A stretch of 64,000 bases of DNA from Harmothoe impar (lineage: Eukaryota; Annelida; Polychaeta; Phyllodocida; Polynoidae): the NCBI GenBank assembly GCA_947462335.1, contig OX381710.1:38687204-38751203 (forward strand), read 5' to 3'. Within the stretch, counting starts at the first letter, position 1, and each line of letters begins with the position of its first letter. This document shows positions 1-12,945 of the stretch, piece after piece. The notes beneath the pieces were generated by a model. That model was not told where the DNA came from. It searched no databases and saw only the letters and a list, made by a program, of their open reading frames with translations. Position numbers and translations under genes: made by a program.

Positions 1-360
1 AAATTAGGCAGATTTATAAATTAGATGATATGTCAACTTTGGAATAAGTGAAGTATATCAGCTTGAAGTAAGGTATGAATCCTTGATATTACATTCGGTT
101 ATAACAGCTTTGAATAATAGCATTCACACCTCAATTTATTATCATTTTTCAAGGTATGATGACAACAACATTCATATTGTGAATGGTTAACAATAAAGTA
201 TAAGTAAATAATGTATAATGCTATACATGGATTAATGATTAAATGAGATAATTTCTCTTTATGCTTGTCACTTATTCACATTATTATGCGCTTTTTTTTG
301 AATAAACACATTGGGTAATTCTTATACGCTAAAATACTTTTCTATACAAAAATACTACCA

Positions 361-1455
361 ATAAACCCCATTCCCGCACAGACCAGCTGAGAAGCTGCCA
401 ATGATCCCTGTAAGCAATGCCTACCATACCGCTGGATGTCAAGAAGAAAAGAGAAATAAGTAATTCCCACCACAGAAGCCAGGGCGGAAGGACTGAGCTG
501 CATATAAATAGAAACTGTTATTAAAGCTAGACGGTCAGGATGTCAATGAAATGGACTTTAAGGGCAATAAAGGAAAATGCCTTGCTGCCATCAAGCATCT
601 ACAGCCATCCTCCAACATTACCTAATGCAATAATGATTACTTCTATCGTAGTAACTTCAGCCACAGGCTCAGCCGCTGCCTAACCAAATCATCCTGGGCT
701 GTCTCCCTAGATGGGGGATTGGAATCTGGGCCCTTATTGGCCAGGAGATTAGACCATGATCGAGCAGCTGCTCCTGTGCCAGCTTTGAGCTACTCATACA
801 GTACACTGCCATGATCCACATGCATGTGTGGACATGCTAGTTGTGTAACAGGTTTATAGCTGCAGGGAGTTTATAATACTGGGTCAAAAATGGACAGGGA
901 GATGCGCTAATATTTTATTCAAAAAGGAGGAAAGGTAAACATATTGTATATGATAATTAGGAGCGGCAAACCAGTATATAAAAGTAGTGGTTATAACATT
1001 ACAGATATGTAGCATCTAGGAAAGGCTGTATCTAAATGTGCGTGCCTGACAATTAAAACCTGTTATCAGATTACACTATATGGAATAACCTCTCCTATAT
1101 GGTCCACTGATGACCACGTGCTTGAGCCCTTGTTCCATCACTACCTGATGATAATTTAAGCTTCCTATTTATTCGTTTCAATTGACATTAAGACCATAAT
1201 CTGACTGGCTAGATACTCCACATCAACCTCTAATGTCCACATAATATGTTACACTCTCTCCAATCTTGATTGGAAACTCCAAGAGGGCACCCAGCACGGC
1301 AAATGGTACTGACAGGCTGGATAGTATGAATACATTAATGTCGGGTCTGCCCATATTACCCATAGCTGAATTCCATTTGCCATAATACCAAGGGCCAGAT
1401 TAGGTCAGATTGCATTAACTCTGTGCTTTATACCTTTATTTACTGGTATCTGGTC
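361..1455. repeat. Duplicated non-coding block A, copy 1
   Basis: Two stretches here recur further right. Bases 361-445 (AGCTGCCAATGATCCCTG and flanks) resemble 12571-12645 and 16128-16205. Bases 1201-1455 resemble 12686-12945, sharing words such as CATCAACCTCTA and ATGAATACATT. Order and orientation are kept and the gaps between matching words vary, as expected for old duplicated DNA. No open frame is convincingly shared between the copies. Bases 1-360 before it are plain AT-rich sequence in which I see nothing. Confidence 0.55.
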
Positions 1456-1913
1456 AACCAGAATTAAATCAGTGCACAGCATATTATGACATGAAAAGTG
1501 TGTCAACAACCACTGGGTCAACAATGTTTGCGATGTCACAGAAATTGAAGGTGATGTGTCCGCAATGCTGCTTATATTGCAATCTACTAGCACATTCTCA
1601 AAAAGGTGCAGACTCTAGGAACTATTTTGTGGAAGAAGGGAGGAAAGGGGTATTACTTGTCTACTTTGTTATAACCGTCACACTCTGTAGTATCTAAACA
1701 TCAAAACTTCAATTTTGGGCATCAAAACATGATCAATACTTTTGTAATTCTAATCATTTGTTCTCCATATTATTTAGTGAAAGATTTCCTTTGCTGCCAC
1801 AATTTACCTCTGGGCTAGACCCTAACCACTGACAGAGATTATGTTAAGAGAAGCGCAAAACATTATGCTCTCCCTGCAATCGAATCTATGATACTACTTC
1901 CATGATATTGTTT

Positions 1914-1927
1914 TTATAATAATAATG

Positions 1928-1988
<61 letters not shown>

Positions 1989-2041
1989 TGATGATGATGA
2001 TGATGATAATAATAATAATAATAATAATGATGATAATAATA
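1914..2041. repeat. (ATA/ATG)n trinucleotide microsatellite
   Basis: About 125 bases of AAT-type trinucleotide repeat with a central run of ATG/GAT triplets. The poly-Ile/poly-Met open frame across it is a by-product of the repeat. Confidence 0.95.
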
Positions 2042-2439
2042 ATTATATACCACCATCTTTACGCTTATGAGCTGATGTTACAGTATAACTTTAGTCAGTT
2101 AACCATACGTCACCTAAAATACATAATCACCCATGAAATGCTTCACTCCAAATTCCAGAAGTGTTCATATCGCTGATGGCTAAAAACATATTCCCCAATT
2201 GCATTAAAATCAGCAGCAATATATGGATTCGATGGTCGATGCCCTTACACTCATAGAAGTAGGTAATGCAGTAGCTCTGGCAATAACAGCCAGTTGCTGA
2301 CAGTGATAGTGTCACATGGTAAAAAGGCCTGCCTCTACTCAGCACTAGGTAATTACCAGGGCTTCCATGTCCTCACCAGGGAGCTGCTCACAGCTTATCT
2401 GACTACTGAACCATAGCTCGCAACTCCATGAACTGCTTA

Positions 2440-2607
2440 CACAGCCAAAAAGAAATTTCTTATTTTGGACAAATGACTCGTCTTAGGAATACTATTTTCT
2501 AAAACTAGTCATTTAAAAAAAACTATTTTCTTAAAACTAGTCATTTGTCCGCCAGGTGAGTTTATTTATCTTATTTTCTTGAAACGAGAAAATTATTTTT
2601 GGCTGTG
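2440..2607. mobile_element. Short TIR element (CACAGCC ends, TA target)
   Basis: The sequence TA-CACAGCCAAAAA at the left is matched by TTTTTGGCTGTG-TA at the right, giving about 12-bp terminal inverted repeats flanked by TA on both sides. Inside, GGACAAATGAC (2467) faces GTCATTTGTCC (2541), a second nested inverted pair. It has no coding capacity. The size, the TA flanks and the lack of an open frame fit a non-autonomous element of the Tc1/mariner type, but the superfamily is inferred from the TA duplication only. Confidence 0.65.
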
Positions 2608-2865
2608 TAGATTTGTCCTGTCAATGATAAACACCTTTACCATAACAGAGTATACTATACCTAGTTAGCTCCATGCTCAGTAACAAAGAATGAATGTGAG
2701 GTGGATTATCAAATGTCAGTGCTGGCTTGACATAGGGAGCCATATTACAAATGTACTCCCATTGCCAGAGATACTGCCATGGGTATTGTCTACCCATCCC
2801 TAGTCTGTTGAATGTCTGACAGGGTGGATAACTAGGTCCATTGAAAACAAACTAGCATTTACATG

Positions 2866-2990
2866 CACATTATAGCAGGGTGCCCCGATTGTTTTCCAGA
2901 CACTCGGGACCAAGCACAGACCCCTAATGGGATTAGTGTAAGCCAAGTAGGCTAGATCATGCACCATTTTGCCAGCTTTCATCCCCACTC
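2866..2990. repeat. Duplicated block A, second conserved patch
   Basis: The patch containing TGGGATTAGTGTAAGCCAAG followed by TAGGCTAGATCATGCA is repeated almost unchanged at 13466-13590. It is the best-conserved stretch of the block A pair. No coding frame is evident in either copy. Confidence 0.6.
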
Positions 2991-3106
2991 CTATCTTACA
3001 TTATATTTCGCTTCAGTTCTAAACTATCATCCCTGTCCCTAACACAAACCAAACCTTTCTGCCTGCCCCTTTTTGTGCTATTCACTCTCTGTGTCTTCTG
3101 CCATGT

Positions 3107-3213
3107 CCCAATGGGCACACAAAACAGATTAACGTTGAGTCAACTTTGGTATTTGGTCCGCAATCTTGATCAACCAGTTGTCAATGTTGATTCAAGTTTG
3201 TGTACCCACTAGG
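3107..3213. mobile_element. MITE, CCCARTGGGCACA family
   Basis: This 107-bp foldback begins CCCAATGGGCACACAAA and ends TTTGTGTACCCACTAGG. The interior contains mirrored TCAATGTTGATTCAA-type words. The flanks CCATGT and TCATGT look like a 6-bp target duplication with one mismatch. Related copies are at 8030-8137 and 25774-25871. No open frame. Confidence 0.7.
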
Positions 3214-3894
3214 TCATGTGCTGCCAGTAGATATAGCTGATTCCTCCTTGCATTGCTTGCTCTCTTGCCTGTCTCTCTGCAGTTGAATCTAGCTTCGGGC
3301 AGTTGCCTCTCCTCTGTCCCGTTTTCCCTGTTTTAATTCATGTTAACGTGTCTCAAATAGTCTGAAATCTGCAGTGAGGTTAGGGGAGCTAGAAGAATAG
3401 CAATACATACGTTTTCTGCACAAAATATTGAACAGATACGGTATGTTTCAGTAGCACTGATTAGTGAGCAATATAAATCCATGTGCAATGTTATATCAGT
3501 GATCGGCTACAGGGGTTTGGCGTTCTCTTACTATGTTTTCTATCTGATAAGGTTTATAACTGATATAGGATGGCCCCTGGCACATATATCATGCTGGCAA
3601 CTGCATGCCTATGTTTGGGATAGACAGAGATGCAAAAACTAAGACACACAGAAAGGACAGAATAAGAGGGGGAGGAAGGGAGGGAAGGGTGGCGATCATT
3701 AGAGCATTGGGAGATAGATGACCATGGAAGTGATGAAATAGTTTTCAAATATGATATCCTAGATAACATAGAAACTATCAATTGTTATTCACGCTATAAG
3801 GCCAGCAGTTTAGCAGCAGTTCCACTGTCTCATCCTCAAAGGTGACTTTTAGTACTTTGTGACTCTAACCTAGGAGAGTCAACACAGTAGTCCC

Positions 3895-4470
3895 TGACCA
3901 TAACCCAATCAGCTGAAGCCAACCTTGCTTCGTCACCCACAATCTGTGTCCACTGAGGGAACATGATGGGCAGCGGGAGGGCAGGGTTGGCCTTCACTTC
4001 CTTCAGATCTAATTATCTGCCTCCAGTACATCCTTGGTAGGCTTGTTCTAGGTAGATGTAGGGGCTGGTAACACAATAGAACGGGTTCTAGTGGCACATA
4101 CTACCATTGTGATTGTAGGAGAAAATGTGATATTGGATTTGACAATATCCCTGGCTCGAAAAGTGCAATACCTCAAACAAAGTGTTACTCCATGACTTTA
4201 AACGATTTATTTTCCTTTTTCTTTTTTCTTGTATATATATATTTCTTGTTACATGTTTTCTAAGGATAATATAAAGTACAATTAAGTGGTTCTACACGAT
4301 GCTCTAAAATCCCTTTTTATACTGATTTAGCTCAGATCAGGGTCATTATCATGGAAATTAGGTTTTTCCTGCTGAACTTGCAATCCTTGCTTTTCAGAAT
4401 TTAATTTCACCTACGCAACAGGTGGTTTTCAGTATCGCCTCATGCTCCGGAAGCAAACAACTCTTTAATT
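3895..4470. repeat. Duplicated block A, third patch
   Basis: Bases 3895-4165 (CAATCAGCTGAAGCCAACC and CACCCACAATCT words) match 17485-17755. Bases 4385-4470 (CAGAATTTAATTTCACC, CATGCTCC) match 17925-18003. Order and strand are the same as in the earlier patches, so the offset between the copies is about 13.5 kb here. Confidence 0.55.
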
Positions 4471-7400
4471 ATCATCGTATTTAAGCAAGGGAAAGAGCTT
4501 TCTCTTTTTGGTTGTAATAACCATTGTGTTTTGTAAATAATCTCAGCAAGCACCTGTGTAGGGGAAGGGCATTAGTGCAACAATACAACCACTCATTCAA
4601 TAAGAGATGTGAACAGAAATTCAGATACTCAAATGATAAACCAAACGGTATACATTCATTATTTAATTATTTTCAAGTCAGGTAGTGAAAATAAATATTC
4701 TGCAGTGTAGTGTAGTTAACATATCGAACATAATGTATTTTGTATGACAAATAGGTCAGTAACGACATCCCCTTTGTTGTCAACAAAGCATTATTAAACC
4801 CCTTGGCCAGAGGAACATCGCCATAGAACCAGAATATATATCATTGAAGGTATGAATGCTGTCTTACATCTATTTTTTACCGACGATTATGGCCATCACA
4901 GAGACCCAGAAAGAACAGTACACGCATTGCTATTATTGATTATAAACAGTACAAGACATTTAAGCCCCTGAGACATGCTCATGTATCTTAATTAGGATAT
5001 CTTTTTTTTCAATCCTGAAAAGGAAGGGTCTGTTGTGTGCTAAAATCAATGTTGATTGCGTTTTAATAGCTCTGCTTGATGAGACTGAGAAACATGAAGC
5101 TGTGGGCAATTGATCTGAGTGGTGTCAAAGTACATTCAATGAAAAGGAAGGGGTACGGAATACATTATACATGTACATTAACGGATACACATTGCTACAT
5201 ATGAGATGCCCATGATGTCAATATTTTCAGTGTTTATAAGTCATGTTTCAATCTATCATTCAGAAGTTACGAGGTTGCCTTCTCAATCTATATTATGTAC
5301 CTAGATACATCGAACATTGAGGACAACCCCAATCTTGGGTATGTATCCTTTAAACAGCACGGGAATGCCCTATCAAATGGCTTCCACAACATAGGTCTAC
5401 CACACAGGTTTTTTTAATACAATACATCCACGGTCTCTATGTTATACCAGTTCATGCTGTAGAGGTTATTGACTGGAGAGGCACACAGACCTAGTGACAC
5501 CACCCAAATCAGGGGCTAAAACATTACAAATATAGTATACCATTGTGACACACTGCTCAACCCCTATCTGGGTGCCCCACTCTATCGGGTCGAACTGCAA
5601 TAAAAGGAGGTCATGGAGGGCATTTTGGTGGTGCCATTTCCTCATAAGCTATTTTGGTCTGGAATGTCTAATATTTGATACAGCGTTGAAATGGGTGAAT
5701 AATCACTTCACTATGCATCAGTTGTGCTATATGTTTCCTCGCTGATAATTGGTCAGATGTACCGCAGCAATAATCGTCGGATGGTCTTATGCAATATGAA
5801 TATCAGAATAACAATAATTATCATTTATACCCAATAATGATGTTAATGACTTGAGCCGATCAATACTAAGACTGTACTAATCGGTGTTTTATATTTTGTG
5901 TTTGCAGGTGAGTGATTTGTCTGCAGTAATTGACTTCCTCCATCAGTGATAAGGTCGGTAGGTGACAAACAATGTGGTATACTTGGCATGGCCTATTAAG
6001 CAGCAAAATTATCATTCAGACAGGAGAGGTGTAGGACATCACACAAGAAGTAAATGCTGTAGGGCTATGTATTTTCGAATTAGTTAACAGCCTTCCCAAG
6101 CTTTACACTGAGCTATGGAAGGGGGTTGATTTATGTTATTGTGAGGGGGGGCGTTGTTGCTGTCTCTATATCGATGTTCACACCATGACAACATCCTTCA
6201 AGATCCAATAGAACCAGGAGGAAAAACTAGGAGACTGTGTCTATTCATAGATAAATGATCTGGTAGATCAATGGCATCGACGTACTACAGTATTTACACC
6301 CGAGCCTTTTAATCTTTTTACTTCATGTTTTATGTTTTCACACGCTTGAGGATGGAAGAGCTACTTGAACACTCATGCCTGGTGGGTGAAAAATAGATAA
6401 TTAAATTCATTACAGGCGTGTGAAAGTGTTGATAATGGGCTTATAATCGCATATCTTATTTTGACAGCGAACGGGGATATGTATCAGATCAGAATGTAAA
6501 GATTAGTACAGGCATAACTGTGTTAGTTAGACAATCATAGGGCAGGAACCATATTGGAGGAAATGATGAAGACATAGCAGGTAGAGGGAGCAAGAGCGGA
6601 CTGGATATATATATTATCAGCCCGGGCCTCCTCCTAATCAAATCCTTTCCCTCCTTTGACACATAGCTAGTAAGGATTCATTTCTATGAATTTGATTCTG
6701 AAAACTGTAGGATGTCCTGTCGTCACACCCGTCAATCATCTGTATGTCCCAAAGCAGGAGTGATATAGAACACACCCTGGGAATCCTATATTGACAATTC
6801 CCTAGGCCACTCTGCCCCTGCCCAAATCATCCGACTAGACCATCATGGATGCCCACTTTCAACTGAAAAGGGAACCCAAACAGGTGCCTTAGAGGTCAAG
6901 CCACAACCAAACACAGCTCTGGCATGTAAATCGAACTCAATCAAAGGTATAGTTCATCAGGTTCTTATACTGGATAGATAGAAAGAAGCCAGAGGGAATA
7001 GCTTCGAAGGCCCAGAGGATTACACCAAACACAATGACTAAAGGTTTGGCAAAGACAGATCAGAGCCAATAATCGAGGGAACAAATCACGAGCAAATCAC
7101 GAGCAAGCATTATTGGGGAACAATCAATTTTGGAAAATGCCAATGAGATTGACAGAGAAATACCAAGAACCCACTGTGACCCCTCCCCTCCCCATTCTCA
7201 TTCAGTAGCTAGGACAAAGGAGGAGTGCAAGCATTACAGCCTCGGTACAGGGGTATACATGTCTTACCGGAGGCAAAGTCAAACAACCGAGCAAATTCAT
7301 TTAGGTCAACCACAAACAGTCCTCATCTCACCTTTCACAGGGCCCTTTCACAATTCCCCAGGCCTTTTGCTTTCTCTGTTCCGCCAACGGATCAAGGAGC

Positions 7401-7489
7401 CTGAATGCGGTAGTTGTCCCAATCCCCATATATTGACATGGTTACCAGATTACAGAGCCAGTGTTCTGTGAGTTGCTCATTTGACAAGG
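4471..7489. other. No recognisable gene
   Basis: Three kilobases of AT-rich sequence. At 5908 a good acceptor (TTTGTGTTTGCAG) runs straight into GTGAGT, but no coding frame follows. The open frames here, including 7130-7471, have low-complexity or unconvincing translations. Confidence 0.5.
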
Positions 7490-7615
7490 AGCAGTTCGCA
7501 TGTTGTGCATAGAATGGGTGGAGAACCTATCACATACTAGGGTCAGTGCGTCTTGTAGCCATATTGAGTGAGACCTTGTTACCATACCTCATGATCCTTG
7601 TATGTATTGCACCCA
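7490..7615. repeat. Duplicated block A, fourth patch
   Basis: This patch has the same word order as 21291-21425: TTCGCRTGTTG, GGGTGGAG, TCTTGTAGCCA, TACCATA and TGCACCC. It is diverged but colinear with the preceding patches and extends the block A pairing to about 13.8 kb offset. Confidence 0.5.
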
Positions 7616-8029
7616 CTTTCCATCCACAACACATGGTTCAGATATTTCCTGGTTAGGACAATAAAAGGACACATTTCAAGGAAAACTCTTGAAGCAATAT
7701 ACGTCAAACTAGTCCACACGTCCATTTTTTAGCATAGGGAATAGGTCATCTACTGCAGTGGATGATGCATCGCAAGATATCATCTACTTACCCTTAGTAC
7801 TGATTAAGAGTCTTTTCTCTCTCATCTATATTACAGTGGTGGTTGGGATTATCTCTGTTATACAATTATGCTTACTAATACATATTATGTCAATGTGATG
7901 GATCTTTAGGCCAAGTAAAGGGGGTTTTCACTGATCACTATGTGTAATATTCCCTCAGTGTAATTCTGATTGTAATTATACTTTATGGTTGATTCTATAT
8001 AGTACCATAGTTCTTGTTTTCCACTGCAA

Positions 8030-8137
8030 CCCAGTGGGTACACAATTCAGTTTAATGTTGAATCAACCTTGAACCAACCGTAAATCAACATTGACAACCC
8101 TTTATCAATGTTGATTCAATGTTCTGTGCCCACTGGG
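8030..8137. mobile_element. MITE, CCCARTGGGCACA family
   Basis: A 108-bp foldback starting CCCAGTGGGTACACAA and ending TTCTGTGCCCACTGGG. The inner arms pair AATGTTGAATCAAC with GTTGATTCAATGTT-type words. It has the same family ends as 3107-3213 and 25774-25871, and no open frame. Confidence 0.75.
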
Positions 8138-9293
8138 AAGGAGACTGCCAACATTCACGAGGCATCATGTGACATTCACAATATAGGAAAAGCTTAGGTT
8201 TTCTATGCTCAACGTTTTACAGCAGAGCCCTGGGAGGAGGGCGCAGGTTTTTTTCCATCATTAAATTCTAAAGAGTACAATGTTTTATATCGTGCAATAC
8301 AGCACAAAAAAGTAATCGGAATAGCTCATTTCTCTCAAGGATTGCTGTTTGAATGTCTTCCCCAAACAATATCCCTGTGTCTTGAGAATGATGGATGGTA
8401 TACAGTACAATGGAATATGTATGTAGACCCTATACTTGTGATTGATATACGGCCATGTGTCTCGGTCTACACAAAATTTAATCGTCTTTACCTTACAACG
8501 AAGAGGCATTTGTTAACATTTAGGCCTCATCAATCAATAATAGTGTCAGCTAGCAGGTCGATCATTAACTTTTTTAGCTGTTTTTGATAGATCACTATTG
8601 TTATCAGGTGTGGTATCCTCAATATATCTTGTATTTTTGGGTACTTCTCATGTGGATTATGCATAGAAGGTCGTTTTTTTGTGTCATGCTTACGTCTGCA
8701 AAATGTGTATCCACGAATGACCCTTCCATGCTTCATTGTCCCTTATTGCTGTTGTTACCCATTGCCAGAAGGCACCAACAGCATGTCGGCTAGTAATGTA
8801 AAACTAATGCATGGACAATAAACTTCATGTCGATTCAAACTCAAAATGAATTCGAAACACTGCAACCTGAGTTTCTGAAAACATTGGCGATACTATCTAT
8901 AGCATTACACCCATTGACTCCACATGCTATACTTTGAACCTACCATCGTCTATGCAAATTCGAAGAGACCCTGCATATATGGTGACCTTAGTGACATATG
9001 TCGGGTAGTAGATGTTGGTACTTCACACAAAACCTGCATAGGAATTTGTTGGCACCAATTCATGCCACGCATAAGATACCACGATGAAATATAATGTAAT
9101 CTGTTTCGTGTACTTTTCTAATAACTGTCCCGTGAGGTTTAGCTATGTATTATAGCTCACAAAAGCAGCAGTTGCTAAAGAAAAACATGACTTGTAACAA
9201 CAGTTTTTAATTGAAGAATAAAGAAAATCAGCCATAGACAGAATATAATGTAATCACTATAATTCGATAAGCATAACATGAACGATGAAGGAG
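8138..9293. other. No recognisable gene
   Basis: Non-repetitive AT-rich sequence. The three overlapping short frames at 8285-8793 give unconvincing translations and lack usable splice borders. Confidence 0.5.
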
Positions 9294-9715
9294 AACTGTT
9301 AGGAGTAAATGGTGTAGCTGCACAGTATAAAATGAATAAAATAGGTTACACTACACTGTGGTGTAGCAGTAGGTCAATCCAAAGCTTCAGGGTTCAAACC
9401 CCAGTCAGACTGCTAGTGCAACAATTCTTTTTTTTGTTTGCCATTCTAACTTATTTGAAATGTTAATTTTCGTATATTTACATAGCAATACTTAAATTTC
9501 AATTTTAGAATAGGGTTATCAGTCTGATTCAGCTGCATTCCAATAGTAATACCTATTTTGTCCAGTGGAGACTCTAACCCATGACCTCCTGTGTGGGTCT
9601 TACAGTAGGTGAGTGTAGCTGAACACTAAATACGACTGGAAACCAAAAATAGACCTTTTTATACTGTAAATGTACAATATATCTCAATGTGCAGCTACAC
9701 TTACTTCTGACAGTG
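9294..9715. mobile_element. TIR element, CACTGTTAGGAGTAA family, decayed copy
   Basis: The left end (ACTGTTAGGAGTAA, then GTGTAGCTGCACAGTATAAA) and the right end (CCAAAAATAGACCTTTTTATACTG, split by short gaps, ending ACTTCTGACAGTG) match the two ends of the element at 28717-29768. The outermost bases of the left end have decayed (GAACTG in place of CACTG). Inside, at 9359-9401, TGGTGTAGCAG and GGTTCAAACCC resemble RNA polymerase III A and B boxes, but only about 21 bp separate them, so a tRNA gene is not supported. No transposase frame is present. Confidence 0.65.
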
Positions 9716-10621
9716 AGGTTATCAGGTCAATCACCCTCGTTGACAATACATCTATATAGTCCCTTGGTGCATAAAAGGACAAATGCACGGTGTTTAATAT
9801 CAACCTGCTTTTCAACATTAATCAAAATGATACCCGAGTTGGTGTGGGGCATTATAATTAAAAATAAAGAGATAAGTATTCGATTGAAAGAGAATCATGT
9901 TTGACTAAGTTCTCCATCGTCTGATACAATGCACAGTGTATGCAAATAATTCCTAACAATGTAATGACCTTATCATGGAATACATCATGCACGGGTTACA
10001 GTTGCTATTGATCTATGGTGGCCTCTTTTATGAAGACACCACTTAGCCAACACTGTTGTTACTCTCCAATGTGCAAGGTTCAATTTGAGATGACAAGCTT
10101 GCAACACTAATTGTTTTCCTCCTCTGCAATCTGCCAGTCATTGTATTGGTCACTGGAGTCTCCTTGTGGTGTCAACTTTTTACATCCTAATCCATATGAT
10201 ATATCTCTCTGTCAGGCTGAACAGAAGAAGACTGCATTGTCCTTTTAATGGCAGTAAGATGAAACCCTGTAGGTATTTCTTTAGGTGCTTTTCTATAGCG
10301 GCTATATCCCCTCTGTTATGTGGCAAACATACTTATTAAAGTATAATGATGGTCATGATACGTGTGGGATGTCTGTCCTAGAAGGTAAACGCTTGTTCTT
10401 AAATATATCTTGAAGGATTATGGTCGGAAATAATGTCTGGAAAGGTCTGAGAGTAATCCTGATAGCGACACATGTCAGTGCATATAGGCTGGGAACCAGA
10501 AAGATGTTTGCCTCTGCATTATTTAACATCCATAGCAGATGTAGGTAGGATGTGTATGCACTAAGGAAGGCATGTCAAGTATCAAGTGAGACTTATTAGG
10601 TTATCTGACATAAGGGCTGAC
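9716..10621. other. No recognisable gene
   Basis: AT-rich sequence without splice-flanked open frames, clear repeats or promoter motif clusters that I could see. Confidence 0.5.
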
Positions 10622-11293
10622 TCCACCAACGCCACGTGACGGATCCGTCAACTTCCCCTTCCTCTCCGTCCGTCAACGGATTGGTCAAATCCGTCCATTT
10701 TAGACGGATCCGTCCAGTATCTGCTTCCACTGATTCCGTCCGTCAGCGGATCCGTCCATATTTGATAGACTAGGTACCTTTTTTGACGGATCCGTCGATG
10801 GACGGATCCGTCAATGGACGGATCCGTCGACGGACGGATTGGTGGAAGCCAAATTAGCCGTCATAAGGACCCAAAAAAGTGATCCACTGATCTGTCCGTC
10901 GACGGATCCGTCGACGGATCCGTCAACGGACGGACTGGTGGAAGCAGGAAAATGGAAATCCGTCCGTCAACGGGTGACGGATCCGTCACATTTTGGCGGA
11001 TCCGTCAAGGGATGGAAATATTAAAATATTTAGATATTTCCGTCACTTGACGGATCCGCCAAAATGGTGACGGATCCGTCTTCCATTTCCATTTTCCTGC
11101 TTCCACTGTTCCGTCCGTTGACGGATCCGTCGACGGACGGATTGGTGGAAGCCATTCTGATGGATCCGTCACACTTTTGGCGTGCTGATGACGGGGAAAA
11201 TGGCTTCCACCAACCCGTCAGTGGACGGATCCGTCCAAAAAGTGGACGGATCCGTCCAAAAAGTGGACGGATCCGTCACGTGGCGTTGGTGGA
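10622..11293. mobile_element. GACGGATCCGTC-rich foldback element
   Basis: A 672-bp segment bounded by perfect 28-bp inverted repeats at 10622-10649 and 11266-11293. Each runs from TCCACCAACGCCACGTG into GACGGATCCGTC. The interior carries 13 exact copies of the 12-bp palindrome GACGGATCCGTC (10638, 10703, 10785, 10801, 10817, 10901, 10913, 10976, 11069, 11120, 11224, 11245, 11266) plus one-base variants. There is a 34-bp direct repeat (10817-10850 and 11120-11153), and a nested foldback whose arms lie at about 10975-11010 and 11046-11080. It is much richer in GC and CpG than its surroundings. No transposase is encoded; the frames across it are repeat artefacts. I found no clear target-site duplication. 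The class is unresolved: non-autonomous transposon and foldback satellite both fit. Confidence 0.8.
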
Positions 11294-11382
11294 ATCACCG
11301 CTATACGCTGGACATACTCCAGGTAGGAAGTCGTCATTCAGTCATAACACACAACCAATGCATTCTCAGGCTAAACCAATAC

Positions 11383-11417
11383 TATCTATCTATCTATCTA
11401 TCTATCTAAAAAAAAAA
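11383..11417. repeat. (TATC)n microsatellite and A run
   Basis: Seven or so CTAT units followed directly by ten A residues. Confidence 0.9.
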
Positions 11418-11595
11418 CACGCCCTTGTCATATTTTCAGTGCATGGTTATGAGAAACCTTTTTTTGAGTGGCCTAAGAGATGCACTGGTCGATAGGAGGA
11501 CTCCACGAAATGTATCTTCACAGAGGATCTACATTACCGACCATCACTTATCTGACACGTAAGCTGCTCAATATGTTGGAACATGCCTTAGGCCT

Positions 11596-12214
11596 CTAAG
11601 ACCTCCAGTGCAATGAAAGCTGATGATGACATTAGCAGAGAAACTCTCATCCAGACAAGATCAGGTGAAGGCCTAGTGGACTCCTCTCCCTGCAGCGTGA
11701 CACCCCTCAACTACATGTCAGAAGCCTTAAGGTTAAACACGCCTGACAGCCTCTGATGTGGCTACTGGCCTGGCTGATAGGTAAGAGGTGGGAGGGTTGG
11801 AGGGTGGGAGGTGCCCTCTTGGTGTGGCTTGGTAGGACTAGAGGTTAGACACCATGCAGTTCCCCAAACTGTCAGACCTTACCTGTGTCACCGAGAGCTG
11901 TTTAAGCTGAAATAGAATATTATCTCCTTTTTTGTGTGAATAATGAGGTCATGGGAGCTTGAAACATGTTAAGGGCATTGTTTAGATGCCTAAGGAATGC
12001 ATTAGCCAATTCTTTCTTTCTCTTTCTTTGTTAAACTTTAAACACAACAAGACTATTCACCGCAGACCTGAGGACTAGAGGTGTCTCAGAAAGTTAGGAA
12101 AGGAGTAGTGTTTTACACGAGATATGCTTAAGACTACAGGAGATATGCTTAGAAGTCTCTCAGAAAGCTAGGAGGTAGCATTGTAAGACTATGCGAGATG
12201 TGCCAAAGACTATG

Positions 12215-12280
<66 letters not shown>

Positions 12281-12945
12281 TTTTTGAGACTATGCGAAAT
12301 ATGCTTATTGTCAAGGCACTTTTTTCAGTTGCAAAGTTTGTAGCATATTCCTTACACCATTTGCACATCACTCAACTAGTAGCTCGCCCAGTGCCGATTC
12401 CTGAAGCTAAGGCTTGAGGCAATCACCTAGCAGTTCCCAGAACAGAATTAGGAACCCTATTATTGCCAAAATACATCATAATGAAAACCATTGAAGGTCT
12501 ATAGATTCTCATTTCTTGTGCCAATCCATCATCACACTGGCAAACAATACCCACCATGACATACTAATCTCACCAGTTCACAACATTCCCATAAAAGCCA
12601 GCTGCAAAGCTGTCAATGATTCTCAGAGGCATTGCCTACCATGTCTATAGATAAAATAAGCAACGAAGGAATGGATATTCAGACAATAAAGTGGCTAGAT
12701 CCACCTCATCAACCTCTAGCTTCCCTTCCCATCTTCCATCTTGATTAGAACCTTTAAAGGGATGGTTAGCACGGTAACTGGGACTGGCAGGCCTGATGGC
12801 ATGAATACATTTATGTCAGGGGTCTTCATATTATCTACAGCTTGAAAAGCTAAATTCCTTTTGCAATACCAATACCAATAATACCAATGGCAATATCTGG
12901 TCATATTACATAGGCTCTATGCCTAATGCCTTTATGTCTTGAAAA
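11596..12945. repeat. Duplicated block A, copy 2
   Basis: Bases 11596-11790 match 15401-15570 (GATCAGGTGAAGGCCTAGTG, ACACCCCTCAAC, GTCAGAAGCC). Bases 12390-12660 match 15950-16205 (ACAGAATTAGGA, CTATTATTGCCA, GGCAAACAATAC). Bases 12571-12645 and 12686-12945 match copy 1 at 361-445 and 1201-1455. This segment is therefore shared by three partial copies in the window. Confidence 0.6.
12078..12300. repeat. Minisatellite interrupted by (TA)n
   Basis: Two diverged units of roughly 70 bp share TCTCAGAAAG, AGGAG and GAGATATGCTTA words. The second unit is interrupted by a (TA)n run at about 12216-12278, after which GAGACTATGCGAAATATGCTTA resumes. The TA tract may have expanded from a GCGATATA site within the unit (inference). 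Confidence 0.6.

Noticed and set aside
1925..2176. 83-codon poly-Ile/Met frame
   Set aside because: Direct translation of the trinucleotide microsatellite.
11064..11495. 143-codon frame with DPS/TDGS repeats
   Set aside because: Translation of the GACGGATCCGTC palindromes and the TATC microsatellite; no splice or start support.
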